Shown: positions 11,891 to 20,384 of the stretch, piece after piece | Numbering within the stretch: position 1 is the first letter of the stretch | How the letters are laid out: each line of letters begins with the position of its first letter | DNA from: Hansschlegelia quercus | GTDB taxonomy: Bacteria > Pseudomonadota > Alphaproteobacteria > Rhizobiales > Methylopilaceae | Assembly: GCF_004310425.1 (NCBI RefSeq) | Contig: NZ_SIUB01000003.1 | Coordinates: 248,001 to 312,000, forward strand | DNA length: 64,000 nt | Direction: 5' to 3' | Program-made: the position numbers and the translations under genes | The notes under the pieces: generated by a model | The model's input: only the letters and a program-made list of their open reading frames with translations | The model's database searches: none | What the model was told of the DNA's origin: nothing

Positions 11891-12712
11891 TCAGCGCCCG
11901 GCTGCGGCCGCGCGTTCGGCCTTCGCCCGCTCGTTCTCCGCCCGCTTGGTCGCGATCGAGGCGATGATCACGCCGGTCGTGACGATCGCGATCAGGATCG
12001 TGCAGACCGCGTTGATCTCCGGCTTCACGCCGAGACGCACGGACGAATAGATCCGCATCGGCAGGGTGGTCGCGCCGGGACCGGTGGTGAACTGCGAGAT
12101 CACGAGGTCGTCGATCGACAGCGTGAAGGCGAGCATCCAGCCCGAGACGATCGCCGGCAGGATGATCGGCAGCGTGATGACGATGAAGGTCTTGAACGGC
12201 GGGCATCCGAGGTCGAGCGCCGCCTCTTCGAGGCTCTGGTCGAAAGAGATCAGCCGGGACTGCACCACGACCGCTACGAAGCACATCGAGAAAGTGATGT
12301 GCGCGAGCGCGAGCGTGAAGAAGCCGCGGTCGAGCCCGATCGCCACGAACAGCAGCAGCATCGAGAGGCCCGTGATGACCTCGGGCATCACAAGCGGCGC
12401 GTAGACCATGCCGGAGAACAGCGTGCGGCCCGGAAAGCGCCCCATGCGGACCAGCGTCACCGCGGCCAGCGTGCCGAGTACGGTCGCGACGGTGGCCGAC
12501 AGGATGCCCACCCGCACCGTCACCCAGGCGGCCTCGAGAAGCTGCTCGTTGTGGAACAGCGAGACGTACCAGCGCGTCGAGAACCCGCCCCAGACGGTGA
12601 CGAGCTGCGAGGCGTTGAAGGAGTAGATCACCAGCAGGACGATCGGCAGATAGAGGAACGCGAAGCCGAAGGTGAGCGCGACGAGGTTGACGGAGGACAG
12701 GCCTTTTCTCAC
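11891..12712 (-). CDS. potI: Putrescine/polyamine ABC transporter permease PotI
   Basis: The second permease of the PotFGHI-type importer, 273 residues with about six membrane segments, starting MRKGLSSVNLVALTFGFAFLYLP. The EAA loop that contacts the ATPase is visible as EEAALDLGCPPFKTF. The true start is a GTG at 12712 that overlaps the potH stop codon (GTGA), the usual translational coupling; a longer reading frame to 13156 is antisense-like and unsupported. The C-terminal tail is rich in Ala, Arg and Glu. It is the last gene of potF-potG-potH-potI and its 3' end converges with the AsmA-like gene. Confidence 0.93.
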   Translation of the reverse strand: MRKGLSSVNLVALTFGFAFLYLPIVLLVIYSFNASQLVTVWGGFSTRWYVSLFHNEQLLEAAWVTVRVGILSATVATVLGTLAAVTLVRMGRFPGRTLFSGMVYAPLVMPEVITGLSMLLLFVAIGLDRGFFTLALAHITFSMCFVAVVVQSRLISFDQSLEEAALDLGCPPFKTFIVITLPIILPAIVSGWMLAFTLSIDDLVISQFTTGPGATTLPMRIYSSVRLGVKPEINAVCTILIAIVTTGVIIASIATKRAENERAKAERAAAAGR

Positions 12713-13689
12713 GCCTTGCCCCCGAGTTCCTTGGCCTGAATGTTGTTGTAGATCGCGATCGGCACGACGAGCACGAGCAGCAGCAGCACGGCGATCGCCG
12801 AGGACACCGGCCAGTCGCGGTTCAGGAAGAACTCGTTGTAGAGCGTCTTGCCGATCATCAGCGTCTCGGAGCCGCCGAGCAGGTCCGGGATCACGAATTC
12901 GCCGCACGCCGGGATGAACACCAGGAAGCAGCCGGCGACGACGCCTGGCAGCGAGAGCGGCACGGTGATCTGCCAGAACGAGCGCCACGGCGGCGAGCCG
13001 AGGTCGGCCGCAGCCTCCAGCAGCGTCTCGTCGAGCTTCTCGAGGCTCGAATAGAGCGGCAGCACCATGAACGGCAGGTAGGAATAGACGATGCCGATAT
13101 AGACGGCGGTCTCGGTGTTCATGATGTAAAGCGGCTCGTGGATGATCCCGGTCCACAGCAGGAACTGGTTGAGCAGCCCTTCGGGATTGAGAATGCCGAT
13201 CCAGGCGTAGACGCGGATCAGCAGCGAGGTCCAGAACGGCAGGATCACCGCCATCAGCAGCGTCGGCCGGATCGACTTCGGCGCCCGCGCCATCGCGTAG
13301 GCCATGGGATAGGCGATCGCGAGCGTCAGCAGGGTCGAGATCGTCGCGATCTTGAGGCTCGACAGGTAGGACGCGACGTAGAGCTCGTCCTCGAACAGGA
13401 TCTGGTAGTTCTCAAAATCGAGCCCGTTCCACCAGTCGACCACGCCCCGCCAGCCGTTGGCGAGGTCGAGCACCGGCTGGTAGGGGGGCTGCGCGATGAC
13501 CGTGTCGGACAGCGAGATCTTCAGGACGATGAAGAACGGCGCGAGGAAGAGGACGAGCAGCCAGACGTAGGGAACGGCAATCAGCGCTGCGCGCTTCCAG
13601 CGGCCGCCGCCGACGTCGGCGGGGCTGGCGTCGGGCGCCTGAGCGATGGCGCGGGGGGCTTCCGGGTCGGGCGTGAGGACGTCGGTCAC
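12709..13689 (-). CDS. potH: Putrescine/polyamine ABC transporter permease PotH
   Basis: First permease of the polyamine importer, 326 residues. It has a cytoplasmic N-terminal extension of about 30 residues, then six membrane helices starting at AALIAVPYVWLLVLFLAPFF. The EAA loop reads EAAADLGSPPWRSFWQI. The frame opens with GTG at 13689, 4 bases after the potG stop codon, and ends in a 4-base overlap with potI. PotH and PotI together form the membrane channel through which putrescine (or another polyamine) passes from PotF to the cytoplasm, driven by PotG. Substrate assignment rests on family resemblance of all four subunits. Confidence 0.94.
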   Translation of the reverse strand: MTDVLTPDPEAPRAIAQAPDASPADVGGGRWKRAALIAVPYVWLLVLFLAPFFIVLKISLSDTVIAQPPYQPVLDLANGWRGVVDWWNGLDFENYQILFEDELYVASYLSSLKIATISTLLTLAIAYPMAYAMARAPKSIRPTLLMAVILPFWTSLLIRVYAWIGILNPEGLLNQFLLWTGIIHEPLYIMNTETAVYIGIVYSYLPFMVLPLYSSLEKLDETLLEAAADLGSPPWRSFWQITVPLSLPGVVAGCFLVFIPACGEFVIPDLLGGSETLMIGKTLYNEFFLNRDWPVSSAIAVLLLLVLVVPIAIYNNIQAKELGGKA

Positions 13690-13693
13690 GCGG

Positions 13694-14863
13694 TCACCCC
13701 GTCAGCAGCACGCCGGCGTCCGGCGCGAACCAGACATGGACCTTGTCGTCCCAGCTGATCGGCGCGGCCTCGGTGCGCGCCATGTTGGCGCGGCTGACGC
13801 GGACGATCTTCTCCGACCCGTCGAGCTTCACGAGGAACTTCGTCCAGTCGCCGAAATAGGCGATGTCCCAGACTTCGCCTTTGAGCACGTTGGCGGCCCC
13901 CTCGGGCGGCGGCTCCAACGCGATCCGCATCTTCTCGGGGCGAACCGCGAACGCGACGTCGGCGCCGGAGGCCGGCGCCGCCTCCGAGACCGCGACCGAA
14001 ATCTCCGCCGTCGGATCCTGCACGGCGAGCCGCGCCGCGCCGCCTTGAACGCTCGCGACCTTGGCCTCGAGAATGTTGATGTCGCCGATGAAATCCGCGA
14101 CGTAGCGGCAGTTCGGCTGCTCGTAGATGTCGCCCGGCGTCGCGACCTGCACGAGCTTGCCGTGGTTCATCACCGCGATGCGGTCGGCGACCGTCATCGC
14201 CTCCTCCTGGTCGTGGGTCACGATCAGGAAGGTGAGGCCGAGATCCTGCTGCAGGTCCATCAGCTCGAACTGGGTCTCTTCGCGCAGCTTCTTGTCGAGC
14301 GCGCCGAGCGGCTCGTCGAGCAGCAGCACCTTCGGCTTCTTGGCGAGCGAGCGGGCGAGCGCGACGCGCTGGCGCTGGCCTCCGGAGAGTTGGTGCGGCT
14401 TGCGGGAGCCGAACCCCTCGAGCTTCACGAGCCGCAGCATCTCGGTGACCCGGGCCTCGATCTCGCTCTTGGCGTAGCTCTCCTGGCGCAGCCCGAAACC
14501 GATGTTCTGCGCCACCGTCATGTGCGGGAACAGCGCGTAGGACTGGAACATCATGTTCACCGGCCGCCGGTAGGGCGGCACGCCGGCGAGATCCTTGCCG
14601 GCAAGCGTGATGCGGCCTGAGGTCGGCGCCTCGAAGCCCGCCAGCATGCGCATCAGGGTCGTCTTGCCACAGCCGGAGGGGCCAAGCAGCGCGAAGAACT
14701 CCTTCTGATGGATGTTGATCGACACGTCGTCGACGGCGGTGAAGTCTCCGAACCGCTTCGTGACGTTCTCGAACCGGATCAGCGGGACCGCCGCAGGATC
14801 GAGCCACGGCGCGAACGAGCGCCGGATCGGGCCAAGGGCTTTCTGGGCGGGTTTTAGCGCCAT
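13694..14863 (-). CDS. potG: Polyamine ABC transporter ATPase PotG
   Basis: The ATP-binding subunit, 389 residues. Walker A is GPSGCGKTT, the signature is LSGGQRQRVALAR, Walker B with the catalytic Glu is VLLLDEP, and the switch His is in VTHDQEEA. A TOBE domain fills the C-terminal part (about 300-389; FAVRPEKMRIAL), as in other MOI-type importers. A short N-terminal extension of about 25 residues precedes the nucleotide-binding domain. potG lies 146 bases downstream of potF, with an intergenic palindromic stretch between them, a spot where transcript levels of the abundant binding protein and the membrane parts are often set apart. Confidence 0.94.
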   Translation of the reverse strand: MALKPAQKALGPIRRSFAPWLDPAAVPLIRFENVTKRFGDFTAVDDVSINIHQKEFFALLGPSGCGKTTLMRMLAGFEAPTSGRITLAGKDLAGVPPYRRPVNMMFQSYALFPHMTVAQNIGFGLRQESYAKSEIEARVTEMLRLVKLEGFGSRKPHQLSGGQRQRVALARSLAKKPKVLLLDEPLGALDKKLREETQFELMDLQQDLGLTFLIVTHDQEEAMTVADRIAVMNHGKLVQVATPGDIYEQPNCRYVADFIGDINILEAKVASVQGGAARLAVQDPTAEISVAVSEAAPASGADVAFAVRPEKMRIALEPPPEGAANVLKGEVWDIAYFGDWTKFLVKLDGSEKIVRVSRANMARTEAAPISWDDKVHVWFAPDAGVLLTG

Positions 14864-14924
14864 GGGGAAGGCCCCGGGAGGAGAGGAAGGTGAAGGAAAC
14901 GAAGGGAAGGCATTTCTAGTGCAT

Positions 14925-14980
14925 CATTCCCGGCCGGAGATCCCGGCTCTCCGCCGTCGTTCTGGTCGGGACGACGATTC
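14925..14980. repeat. Palindromic stretch between potF and potG
   Basis: The interval holds TCCCGGCCGGAGATCCCGG-type inverted sequences and a small stem CGTCGT (14955-14960)/ACGACG (14971-14976). It resembles loosely the CCCGG palindrome at 4729. It could protect the potF mRNA 3' end or dampen readthrough into potG, as at many binding-protein/ATPase junctions. Confidence 0.45.
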
Positions 14981-15009
14981 ACGTCGCCCCGGCCAAGCGG
15001 TTCACGGGC

Positions 15010-16125
15010 TTACTTCCCGCTCTTCGCCTTCGTCCAGGCGCGGGTCAGGGCGCGCTGGGTCTTGCTGTCCTCGATCGTCGGAACGGTGAAGAGCCGCGCG
15101 AAGACCTCCGGGGTCGGGTAGATCGATGGATTGCCCTTCACGCCGTCGTCCAGGAACTCCTGGCTCTTCAGATTACCGTTGGCGTAGGAGACGAAGTTCG
15201 AGTTCTTCGCCGCGACTTCGGGCTTGAGCATGTAGTTCAGGAAGATGTGGGCCTCTTCCGGGTGTGGCGCGTCGGCGGGGATCGCCATCTCGTCGAACCA
15301 GAGCTGGGCGCCTTCCTTGGGCAGCGAATATTCGACGTTGACGCCCTTCTTGGCTTCCTCCGCACGCGTCTTGGCCTGGAAGATGTCGCCGGAATAGCCG
15401 ACCGTGACGCAGATGTTCCCGTTCGCGAGCGCGTTGATGTACTCGGAGGAGTGGAACTTGGTGATGTAGGGCTTCAGTTTGGCGAGGTGGTCGGCGGCCT
15501 TCTTCACGTTCTCGACGTCGGACCAGTCCGGCGGCAGGCCGAGATAGGTCAGCACCGACGGCAGCAGATCCTCGGGGCTGTCGAGGAACATCACGCCGCA
15601 ACCCTTCAGCTTCTTCAGATTGTCAGGGTTATAGACCAGCGCCCAGCTGTCGAGCGGCGCGTCGGGGAAGGCCTTCTTGACCTTGTCGACATTGTAGCCG
15701 ATCCCGGTCGTGCCCCACATGTAATTAATGGAATAAGCGTTGTCCGGATCGTACTGCGCGACGCGCTTGTAGATCTCGGGCCAGGCGTTGACGAGGTTCG
15801 GCAGCTTCGACTTGTCGAGCTTCTGGAACACGCCGGCCTTGATCTGCCGGGACAGGAAGGTCGCGCTCGGCACCACAACGTCATAGCCGGTCTTGCCGGT
15901 CAGAAGCTTGGTTTCGAGAATCTCGTTGGAGTCGAAGACGTCATAGACGACCTTGATCCCGGTCTCGGCCTCGAAATCCTTGAGGATCTGGTCGTCGATA
16001 TAGTCGGACCAGTTGTAGACCCGGACCTCTCTTTGAGCGGCGGCTGCGCCGCCCACCACCGCCAAGCTCAGTCCAAGCGCCGCGAGACCGGCGCTGAGCA
16101 ACCGTTTCACTCTCATCCGAGACAC
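15010..16125 (-). CDS. potF: Periplasmic putrescine/polyamine-binding protein PotF
   Basis: This 371-residue exported protein captures polyamines for the PotGHI importer. A signal peptide (RLLSAGLAALGLSLAVVGGAAAAQ) is followed by the PotD/PotF fold start VRVYNWSDYIDDQILKDFE, and the aromatic/acidic polyamine pocket elements NWSDYI, YMWGTTGIGYN and WFDEMAIP can be recognised. The frame can begin at GTG 16125 or ATG 16116; neither ribosome site is decisive, and the difference is three residues. It is first in the pot operon and divergent from the GS-like gene across 366 bases, which favours joint control of polyamine uptake and glutamylation. Confidence 0.94.
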   Translation of the reverse strand: MSRMRVKRLLSAGLAALGLSLAVVGGAAAAQREVRVYNWSDYIDDQILKDFEAETGIKVVYDVFDSNEILETKLLTGKTGYDVVVPSATFLSRQIKAGVFQKLDKSKLPNLVNAWPEIYKRVAQYDPDNAYSINYMWGTTGIGYNVDKVKKAFPDAPLDSWALVYNPDNLKKLKGCGVMFLDSPEDLLPSVLTYLGLPPDWSDVENVKKAADHLAKLKPYITKFHSSEYINALANGNICVTVGYSGDIFQAKTRAEEAKKGVNVEYSLPKEGAQLWFDEMAIPADAPHPEEAHIFLNYMLKPEVAAKNSNFVSYANGNLKSQEFLDDGVKGNPSIYPTPEVFARLFTVPTIEDSKTQRALTRAWTKAKSGK

Positions 16126-16491
16126 CTAGAACGCCCCTCGACCCTGCGCGGGAGGCCAGCGATCAAAAGGCTAGCCCCGCCTTTGGCGCTGCACAACATC
16201 TTTGCGGGCCTGTTTGCAGGGCGCCGCCTCTGTGACAGTCGCGCCGCATTGATTAAGGCCCGCGGCTCGGGCAGTTTGGAGGAGAGGCGCGGGCTCGTCC
16301 CGCGCTCCGGCGGCCTCGGCCGCCGCGGGGCCGCCTTTATCCCAATCCCCTCCCTTGACCCGATCCGGGAGCGGCCCGCCTGCAAGCGACGACGCCGGGA
16401 TTGATCCGCGTCGTTCGCCTTTCGCCGGCTCGGGTCCGTCTGCGTCGGCGCGGTCCTTTCCGTGTCCCGGACGCCAAGTCGAGTGACCGGA
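16126..16491. other. Divergent potF / GS-like intergenic region with two tandem hairpins
   Basis: This 366-base gap has no convincing gene. It carries two GC hairpins in a row: GCGCGGG (16287-16293) with CCCGCGC (16299-16305), and CGGCGGC (16308-16314) with GCCGCCG (16319-16325). They lie between the two divergent start codons and could terminate, attenuate or separate the leader transcripts. Upstream of potF the sequence TTGATTAAGG (about 16249-16258) is AT-rich compared with the surroundings. I could not define -35/-10 boxes with confidence. Confidence 0.5.
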
Positions 16492-17895
16492 ATGGGCAAG
16501 AAGAAGCGCTCAGAGCTTCGCGAGTCGATCGCCGACAGGCGCGGCGCAACAAGCGCGGCAGCGGCGCGCGACTGGGTCGAAGAGCGCGGCATCGAAGAAC
16601 TCGAATGCATGCTGCCCGACCAGGCGGGCGTGGCGCGCGGCAAGATCATGCCGGCGGCGAAGTTCTTCCAGTCGCCGACCATGAACATGCCGTCGTCGAT
16701 CTTCCACCAGACCATCGCGGGCGGCTACGCCGACGAGGACGAGCCCGGCGGCGGCGACCCCGCCGACAGCGACCTCGTGCTGGAGCCCGATTTCTCGACG
16801 CTCTCCGTCGTGCCGTGGGCGTCTGATCCGACGGCGCAGATCATCCACGACGCCTTCCACCGCGACGGCCGCCCCGTCGAGGTCAGCCCGCGCGCCCTGC
16901 TGCGCCGCGTGGTCGACCTCTACGCCACCAAGGGCTGGCAGCCGGTCGTGGCGCCGGAGATCGAGTTCTATCTGGTGAAGCCGAACACCGACCCGGACTA
17001 TCCGCTGGAGCCGCCGATCGGCCGGTCGGGGCGTCCCGAGACCGGGCGGCAGTCCTACTCGATCTCGGCGGTCAACGAGTTCGATGAGCTGTTTGAGGAC
17101 ATCTACGACTATTCGGAGGCTCAGGGGCTCGAGATCGACACGCTGATCCACGAGGAGGGCGCGGCGCAGATGGAGATCAACCTCCGCCATGGCGCGCCGC
17201 TGGCGCTCGCCGACCAGGTGTTCCTGTTCAAGCGCACCATCCGCGAGGCCGCGCTCAAGCACTCGATGTACGCGACCTTCATGGCGAAGCCGATCGCGAA
17301 CCAGCCGGGCTCTGCGATGCATATCCACCAGTCGGTGCGCGACACCAAGACTGGGCGGAACATCTTCTCCGACGAGCAGGGCAAGCCGTCTTCCGAGTTC
17401 TTCGCCTTTCTGGCCGGCACCCAGAAATACATGCCCGCGGTGATGACGCTGCTCGCGCCTTACGTGAACTCCTATCGTCGCCTGACGCGGCACTCTTCGG
17501 CGCCGATCAACGTGCAGTGGGGCTACGACAACCGCACCACCGGCATCCGCGTGCCGCCGTCGGGGCCGGAGGCGCGCCGCGTCGAGAACCGGGTGCCGTC
17601 CTCGGACGCCAATCCCTATCTCGCGATCGCCTCGACGCTGGCCTGCGGCTATCTCGGAATGATGGAGGGGCTGACCCCCTCCGAGCCGATCGACGGATCG
17701 GCCTACGGCCTCGACTACGATCTTCCGCGCGGCCTGCTCGAGGCGGTCGCGGCGTTCGAGGATTGCGAGCCGCTGCAGGACGTCTTCGGGCGCTCCTTCA
17801 TCAACACCTATGGCGCGATCAAGCGCGCCGAGTTCGAAACCTTCATGCGGGTCATCAGCCCGTGGGAACGGGAATATCTGCTGCTCAACGTATGA
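16492..17895 (+). CDS. Glutamine synthetase family ligase, gamma-glutamylputrescine synthetase-like
   Basis: A 467-residue GS-fold ligase that probably joins glutamate to an amine using ATP. The N-terminal beta-grasp domain (about 1-105; ELECMLPDQAGVARGKIMP) is followed by the catalytic domain, with APEIEFYL (first metal Glu), HEEGAAQMEINL, AMHIHQSV (metal His), the substrate/ATP loop YDNRTTGIRVPPSG and the Arg/Glu motif RRVENRVPSSDANPYL. Classical GlnA is similar in size, but the neighbourhood, divergent from a polyamine importer, favours a PuuA-type enzyme of putrescine degradation. The start is uncertain: ATG at 16492 is used, GTG at 16462 or 16483 are in frame. The stop overlaps the start of the following kinase gene (ATGA). 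Confidence 0.85.
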   Translation: MGKKKRSELRESIADRRGATSAAAARDWVEERGIEELECMLPDQAGVARGKIMPAAKFFQSPTMNMPSSIFHQTIAGGYADEDEPGGGDPADSDLVLEPDFSTLSVVPWASDPTAQIIHDAFHRDGRPVEVSPRALLRRVVDLYATKGWQPVVAPEIEFYLVKPNTDPDYPLEPPIGRSGRPETGRQSYSISAVNEFDELFEDIYDYSEAQGLEIDTLIHEEGAAQMEINLRHGAPLALADQVFLFKRTIREAALKHSMYATFMAKPIANQPGSAMHIHQSVRDTKTGRNIFSDEQGKPSSEFFAFLAGTQKYMPAVMTLLAPYVNSYRRLTRHSSAPINVQWGYDNRTTGIRVPPSGPEARRVENRVPSSDANPYLAIASTLACGYLGMMEGLTPSEPIDGSAYGLDYDLPRGLLEAVAAFEDCEPLQDVFGRSFINTYGAIKRAEFETFMRVISPWEREYLLLNV

Positions 17896-18665
17896 CCGAA
17901 GCGCCTTCCCGCACGAAGGGCGGAATCCGGATCATCGAGGAGAGCGAGGTGCTCGGCGCGATCGCTTGGGGCCGACGGTCGACGATCTTCGCGCTCGCTG
18001 ACGGCCGGGCGCTGAAGGCCTACCCGCCCGGCATGAGGCCCCGCATCGCGAGGAACGAGTTCCGCCGTACGCGCGCCGCATACGAGGCCGGAGCGCCGGC
18101 CTGGAGAGTGGACGAACTGGCGTTCTACGCCGGCGGGCTGTGCATTCTCGGCGAACGCGTCGAGGGCGAGACGCTTGCGCATCGCATCCGCCGGTCCATC
18201 CCCGACGCCTTTCGCGGGGCGTTGACGCTCGCGTCGCTGAGCGTGAGGCTGGCCCGCATCGCCCCGCCGGACCCTGCCGTGTTCGGAAGCCTGAGACGCC
18301 GAAGGCTCGAGATCGCCTATGTCCAGTCAGGCCGCTTCCCGCAGGCGGTGGTGGCGCGTAGCGGTCTCTGTCATGGCGACCTCAACCCCAACAACGTGAT
18401 GATCGACAAGGCCGGGCGCGCCATCCTCGTCGACTGGAGCGACGCTTATGTCGGGCCGGTGGTCGCCGACGTCTGCTGGTCGAGCCACGTGCTGGTCGGG
18501 ATCCTGGTCCGTGAGCGCGAGGGATTCACGCGGCGCTTGGCCAAGGGCGCTGCGTCGCTCCACCGGATCGTCGTCTGCGCGCGGCTTGGCTGGCCGTTAT
18601 CGACGATGTCGAAAGGCAGGGCGCGCGTGGCTCATAAGGATCCGAAGGTTCGGTCTCCCGCTTAG
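17892..18665 (+). CDS. APH-fold phosphotransferase coupled to the GS-like gene
   Basis: A 257-residue protein of the aminoglycoside/choline kinase fold. The glycine-rich loop GAIAWGRRSTIF (22-33), nucleotide lysine Lys42 (ALKAY), Brenner motif LCHGDLNPNNVM (catalytic Asp163, metal Asn168) and metal Asp181 (VDWSDA) are intact, so it should be an active small-molecule kinase. The ATG at 17892 shares four bases (ATGA) with the GS-like stop codon, so translation is coupled. Its substrate is unknown; by position it could phosphorylate an amine, a gamma-glutamyl amine or a related metabolite, but that is inference. It is smaller than typical antibiotic-resistance APH proteins and is not annotated here as a resistance gene. 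Its stop codon overlaps that of the convergent mcd gene. Confidence 0.8.
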   Translation: MTEAPSRTKGGIRIIEESEVLGAIAWGRRSTIFALADGRALKAYPPGMRPRIARNEFRRTRAAYEAGAPAWRVDELAFYAGGLCILGERVEGETLAHRIRRSIPDAFRGALTLASLSVRLARIAPPDPAVFGSLRRRRLEIAYVQSGRFPQAVVARSGLCHGDLNPNNVMIDKAGRAILVDWSDAYVGPVVADVCWSSHVLVGILVREREGFTRRLAKGAASLHRIVVCARLGWPLSTMSKGRARVAHKDPKVRSPA

Positions 18666-20341
18666 CCCGCCGCCTCCAGCAGACGCCGGGCGATGACCTG
18701 CGCCTGTATCTCCGCCGCGCCCTCGAAGATGTTGAGGATGCGGCTGTCGCAGAGCACGCGGGAGATCTGGTACTCCAACGCGAAGCCGTTGCCGCCGTGG
18801 ATCTGCAGCGCGTTGTCGGCCGCGGCCCACGCGACGCGGGCGCCGAGCAGCTTCGCCATGCCGGCCTCGAGATCACAGCGGCGGTCGCTGTCCTTCTCGC
18901 GCGCCGCGAAATAGGTGATCTGGCGGGCGATCTGTACTTCCGCCGCCATGATCGCGATCTTGTCCGCGACGCGGGGGAAGTCGGCGAGCGGCTTCTTGAA
19001 CTGCACGCGCTCTTCGGCGTAGCGCAGGCCGATGTCGAGCGCGGACTGCGCCACGCCGACCGCGCGAGCCGCAGTCTGGATGCGGGCGCTCTCGAAGGTT
19101 TTCATGAGCTGCTTGAAGCCCTGGCCCTCGACGCCGCCGAGCAGGTTCTTCGCCGGCACCTCGAAGCCGTCGAAGGAGATCTCGAACTCCTTCATGCCGC
19201 GATAGCCGAGCACCTCGATCTCGCCGCCCGACATGCCCGCGGCCGGGAACGGATCCTCGTCCGTGCCGCGGGGCTTCTCGGCCAGCAGCATGGAGAGGCC
19301 GCGATGGCCGGGCTCATTCGGGTCGGTGCGCACCAGCAGCGTCATCAGGTCGGCGCGCACCGGATGGGTGATCCAGGTCTTCGCGCCGCTGACCTTGTAG
19401 GTCTCGCCGTCGCGCACGGCCCGGGTCTTGAGGCTCGCGAGGTCGGAGCCGGTGTTCGGTTCGGTGAAGACGGCGGTGGGCAGGATCGAGCCGTCGGCGA
19501 GCTTCGGCAGGAAATGCGCCTTCTGCTCCTCGGTGCCGCCGCCTAGGATGAGCTCGGCCGCGATCTCCGAGCGGGTGCCGAGCGAGCCGACGCCGATATA
19601 GGCGCGGGAGAGCTCCTCGGAGACGACGCACATCGCCTCCTTGCCGAGGCCCATGCCGCCGAATTCTTCCGGAATGGTCAGCCCGAACACGCCGAGCTCG
19701 GCGAGCTTCTGGATCGTTTCCAGCGGGATGTACGAGTTCGCGAGGTGCCAGGCGTGGGCGTAGGGGGTGACCTCGGCGTCGGCGAACCGGCGCATCTCGT
19801 CGCGAAACTGGCCATGGGTTTCGTCGAGACCGCTGTCGCCGAAGCCGGCGCGGCCATCGGCGTCCCGCACCAGCGCCGCCAGTTCGGCGCGCGCTTCCGC
19901 CGAGCCGCCGTCGGCGATCAACTCGCGGCCGGCCTCGCCAAGCAGTTCGGCCGGGCGATCGGGCGAAAGGCCGAGATCGGCCGCGCGGACGATCTCGCCC
20001 TGGTTCATCGGGATGCCGCCGATGATCTGCGCGAGGTACTCCGCCGCGCCGACGCGCAGAATGGCCTCCTCGATCGCGCCGTAGCGGCTCTCGGTCGCGA
20101 GCCGCTCGCTCCAGTGCGAGAGCTCGCGCAGCGCCATGCGGTAGGTCGCGAGCCAGGCGAGGCCGTGGCCGGCGCGCTGTTCGCGGTCGAGCGCGTCGGA
20201 ATCGACGCGGCCGTTGACGACGACCTTGCGGCGGACGGCCTCGGTCGCTTCGTTGAGCAGCGCGTCGAGCGCGGGCAGGACGGCCTGCAGGCGGGCGGCC
20301 GGCGACGATGTCCCGGGCGCGGCGGCGGGCTGTGCGGTCAT
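18662..20341 (-). CDS. mcd: Methylsuccinyl-CoA dehydrogenase (ethylmalonyl-CoA pathway)
   Basis: Mcd oxidises (2S)-methylsuccinyl-CoA to mesaconyl-CoA with FAD, passing electrons to ETF. The 559-residue protein is an acyl-CoA dehydrogenase with an extra N-terminal domain of about 165 residues, the hallmark that separates Mcd from ordinary 380-residue dehydrogenases. The dehydrogenase core begins near HGQFRDEMRRFADAEV; FAD/substrate motifs TAVFTEPNTGSDLAS and QIHGGNGFALEY are present, with the catalytic Glu540 in NIFEGAAEIQ. The ATG at 20341 starts MTAQPAA; the longer frame to 20557 is not coding-like. An EamA transporter gene lies 43 bases upstream on the same strand. A more cautious name would be acyl-CoA dehydrogenase; the ecm gene 10 kb away supports the specific call. 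Confidence 0.87.
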   Translation of the reverse strand: MTAQPAAAPGTSSPAARLQAVLPALDALLNEATEAVRRKVVVNGRVDSDALDREQRAGHGLAWLATYRMALRELSHWSERLATESRYGAIEEAILRVGAAEYLAQIIGGIPMNQGEIVRAADLGLSPDRPAELLGEAGRELIADGGSAEARAELAALVRDADGRAGFGDSGLDETHGQFRDEMRRFADAEVTPYAHAWHLANSYIPLETIQKLAELGVFGLTIPEEFGGMGLGKEAMCVVSEELSRAYIGVGSLGTRSEIAAELILGGGTEEQKAHFLPKLADGSILPTAVFTEPNTGSDLASLKTRAVRDGETYKVSGAKTWITHPVRADLMTLLVRTDPNEPGHRGLSMLLAEKPRGTDEDPFPAAGMSGGEIEVLGYRGMKEFEISFDGFEVPAKNLLGGVEGQGFKQLMKTFESARIQTAARAVGVAQSALDIGLRYAEERVQFKKPLADFPRVADKIAIMAAEVQIARQITYFAAREKDSDRRCDLEAGMAKLLGARVAWAAADNALQIHGGNGFALEYQISRVLCDSRILNIFEGAAEIQAQVIARRLLEAAG

Positions 20342-20384
20342 GGAAATCAAGGCTCCGGAAGCTGGCGCGGCCGAACGGCGACCC

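Noticed and set aside
11891-13156. Long potI reading frame beginning inside potH
   Set aside because: The first 148 codons are out-of-frame potH; the real potI start is the GTG at 12712 overlapping the potH stop.
15247-16404. 385-codon plus-strand frame opposite potF
   Set aside because: Shadow of potF in third-position-GC-rich sequence.
17892-18665. Antibiotic-resistance aminoglycoside phosphotransferase
   Set aside because: It has the APH fold, but it is translationally coupled to a metabolic ligase and lacks any resistance-gene context.
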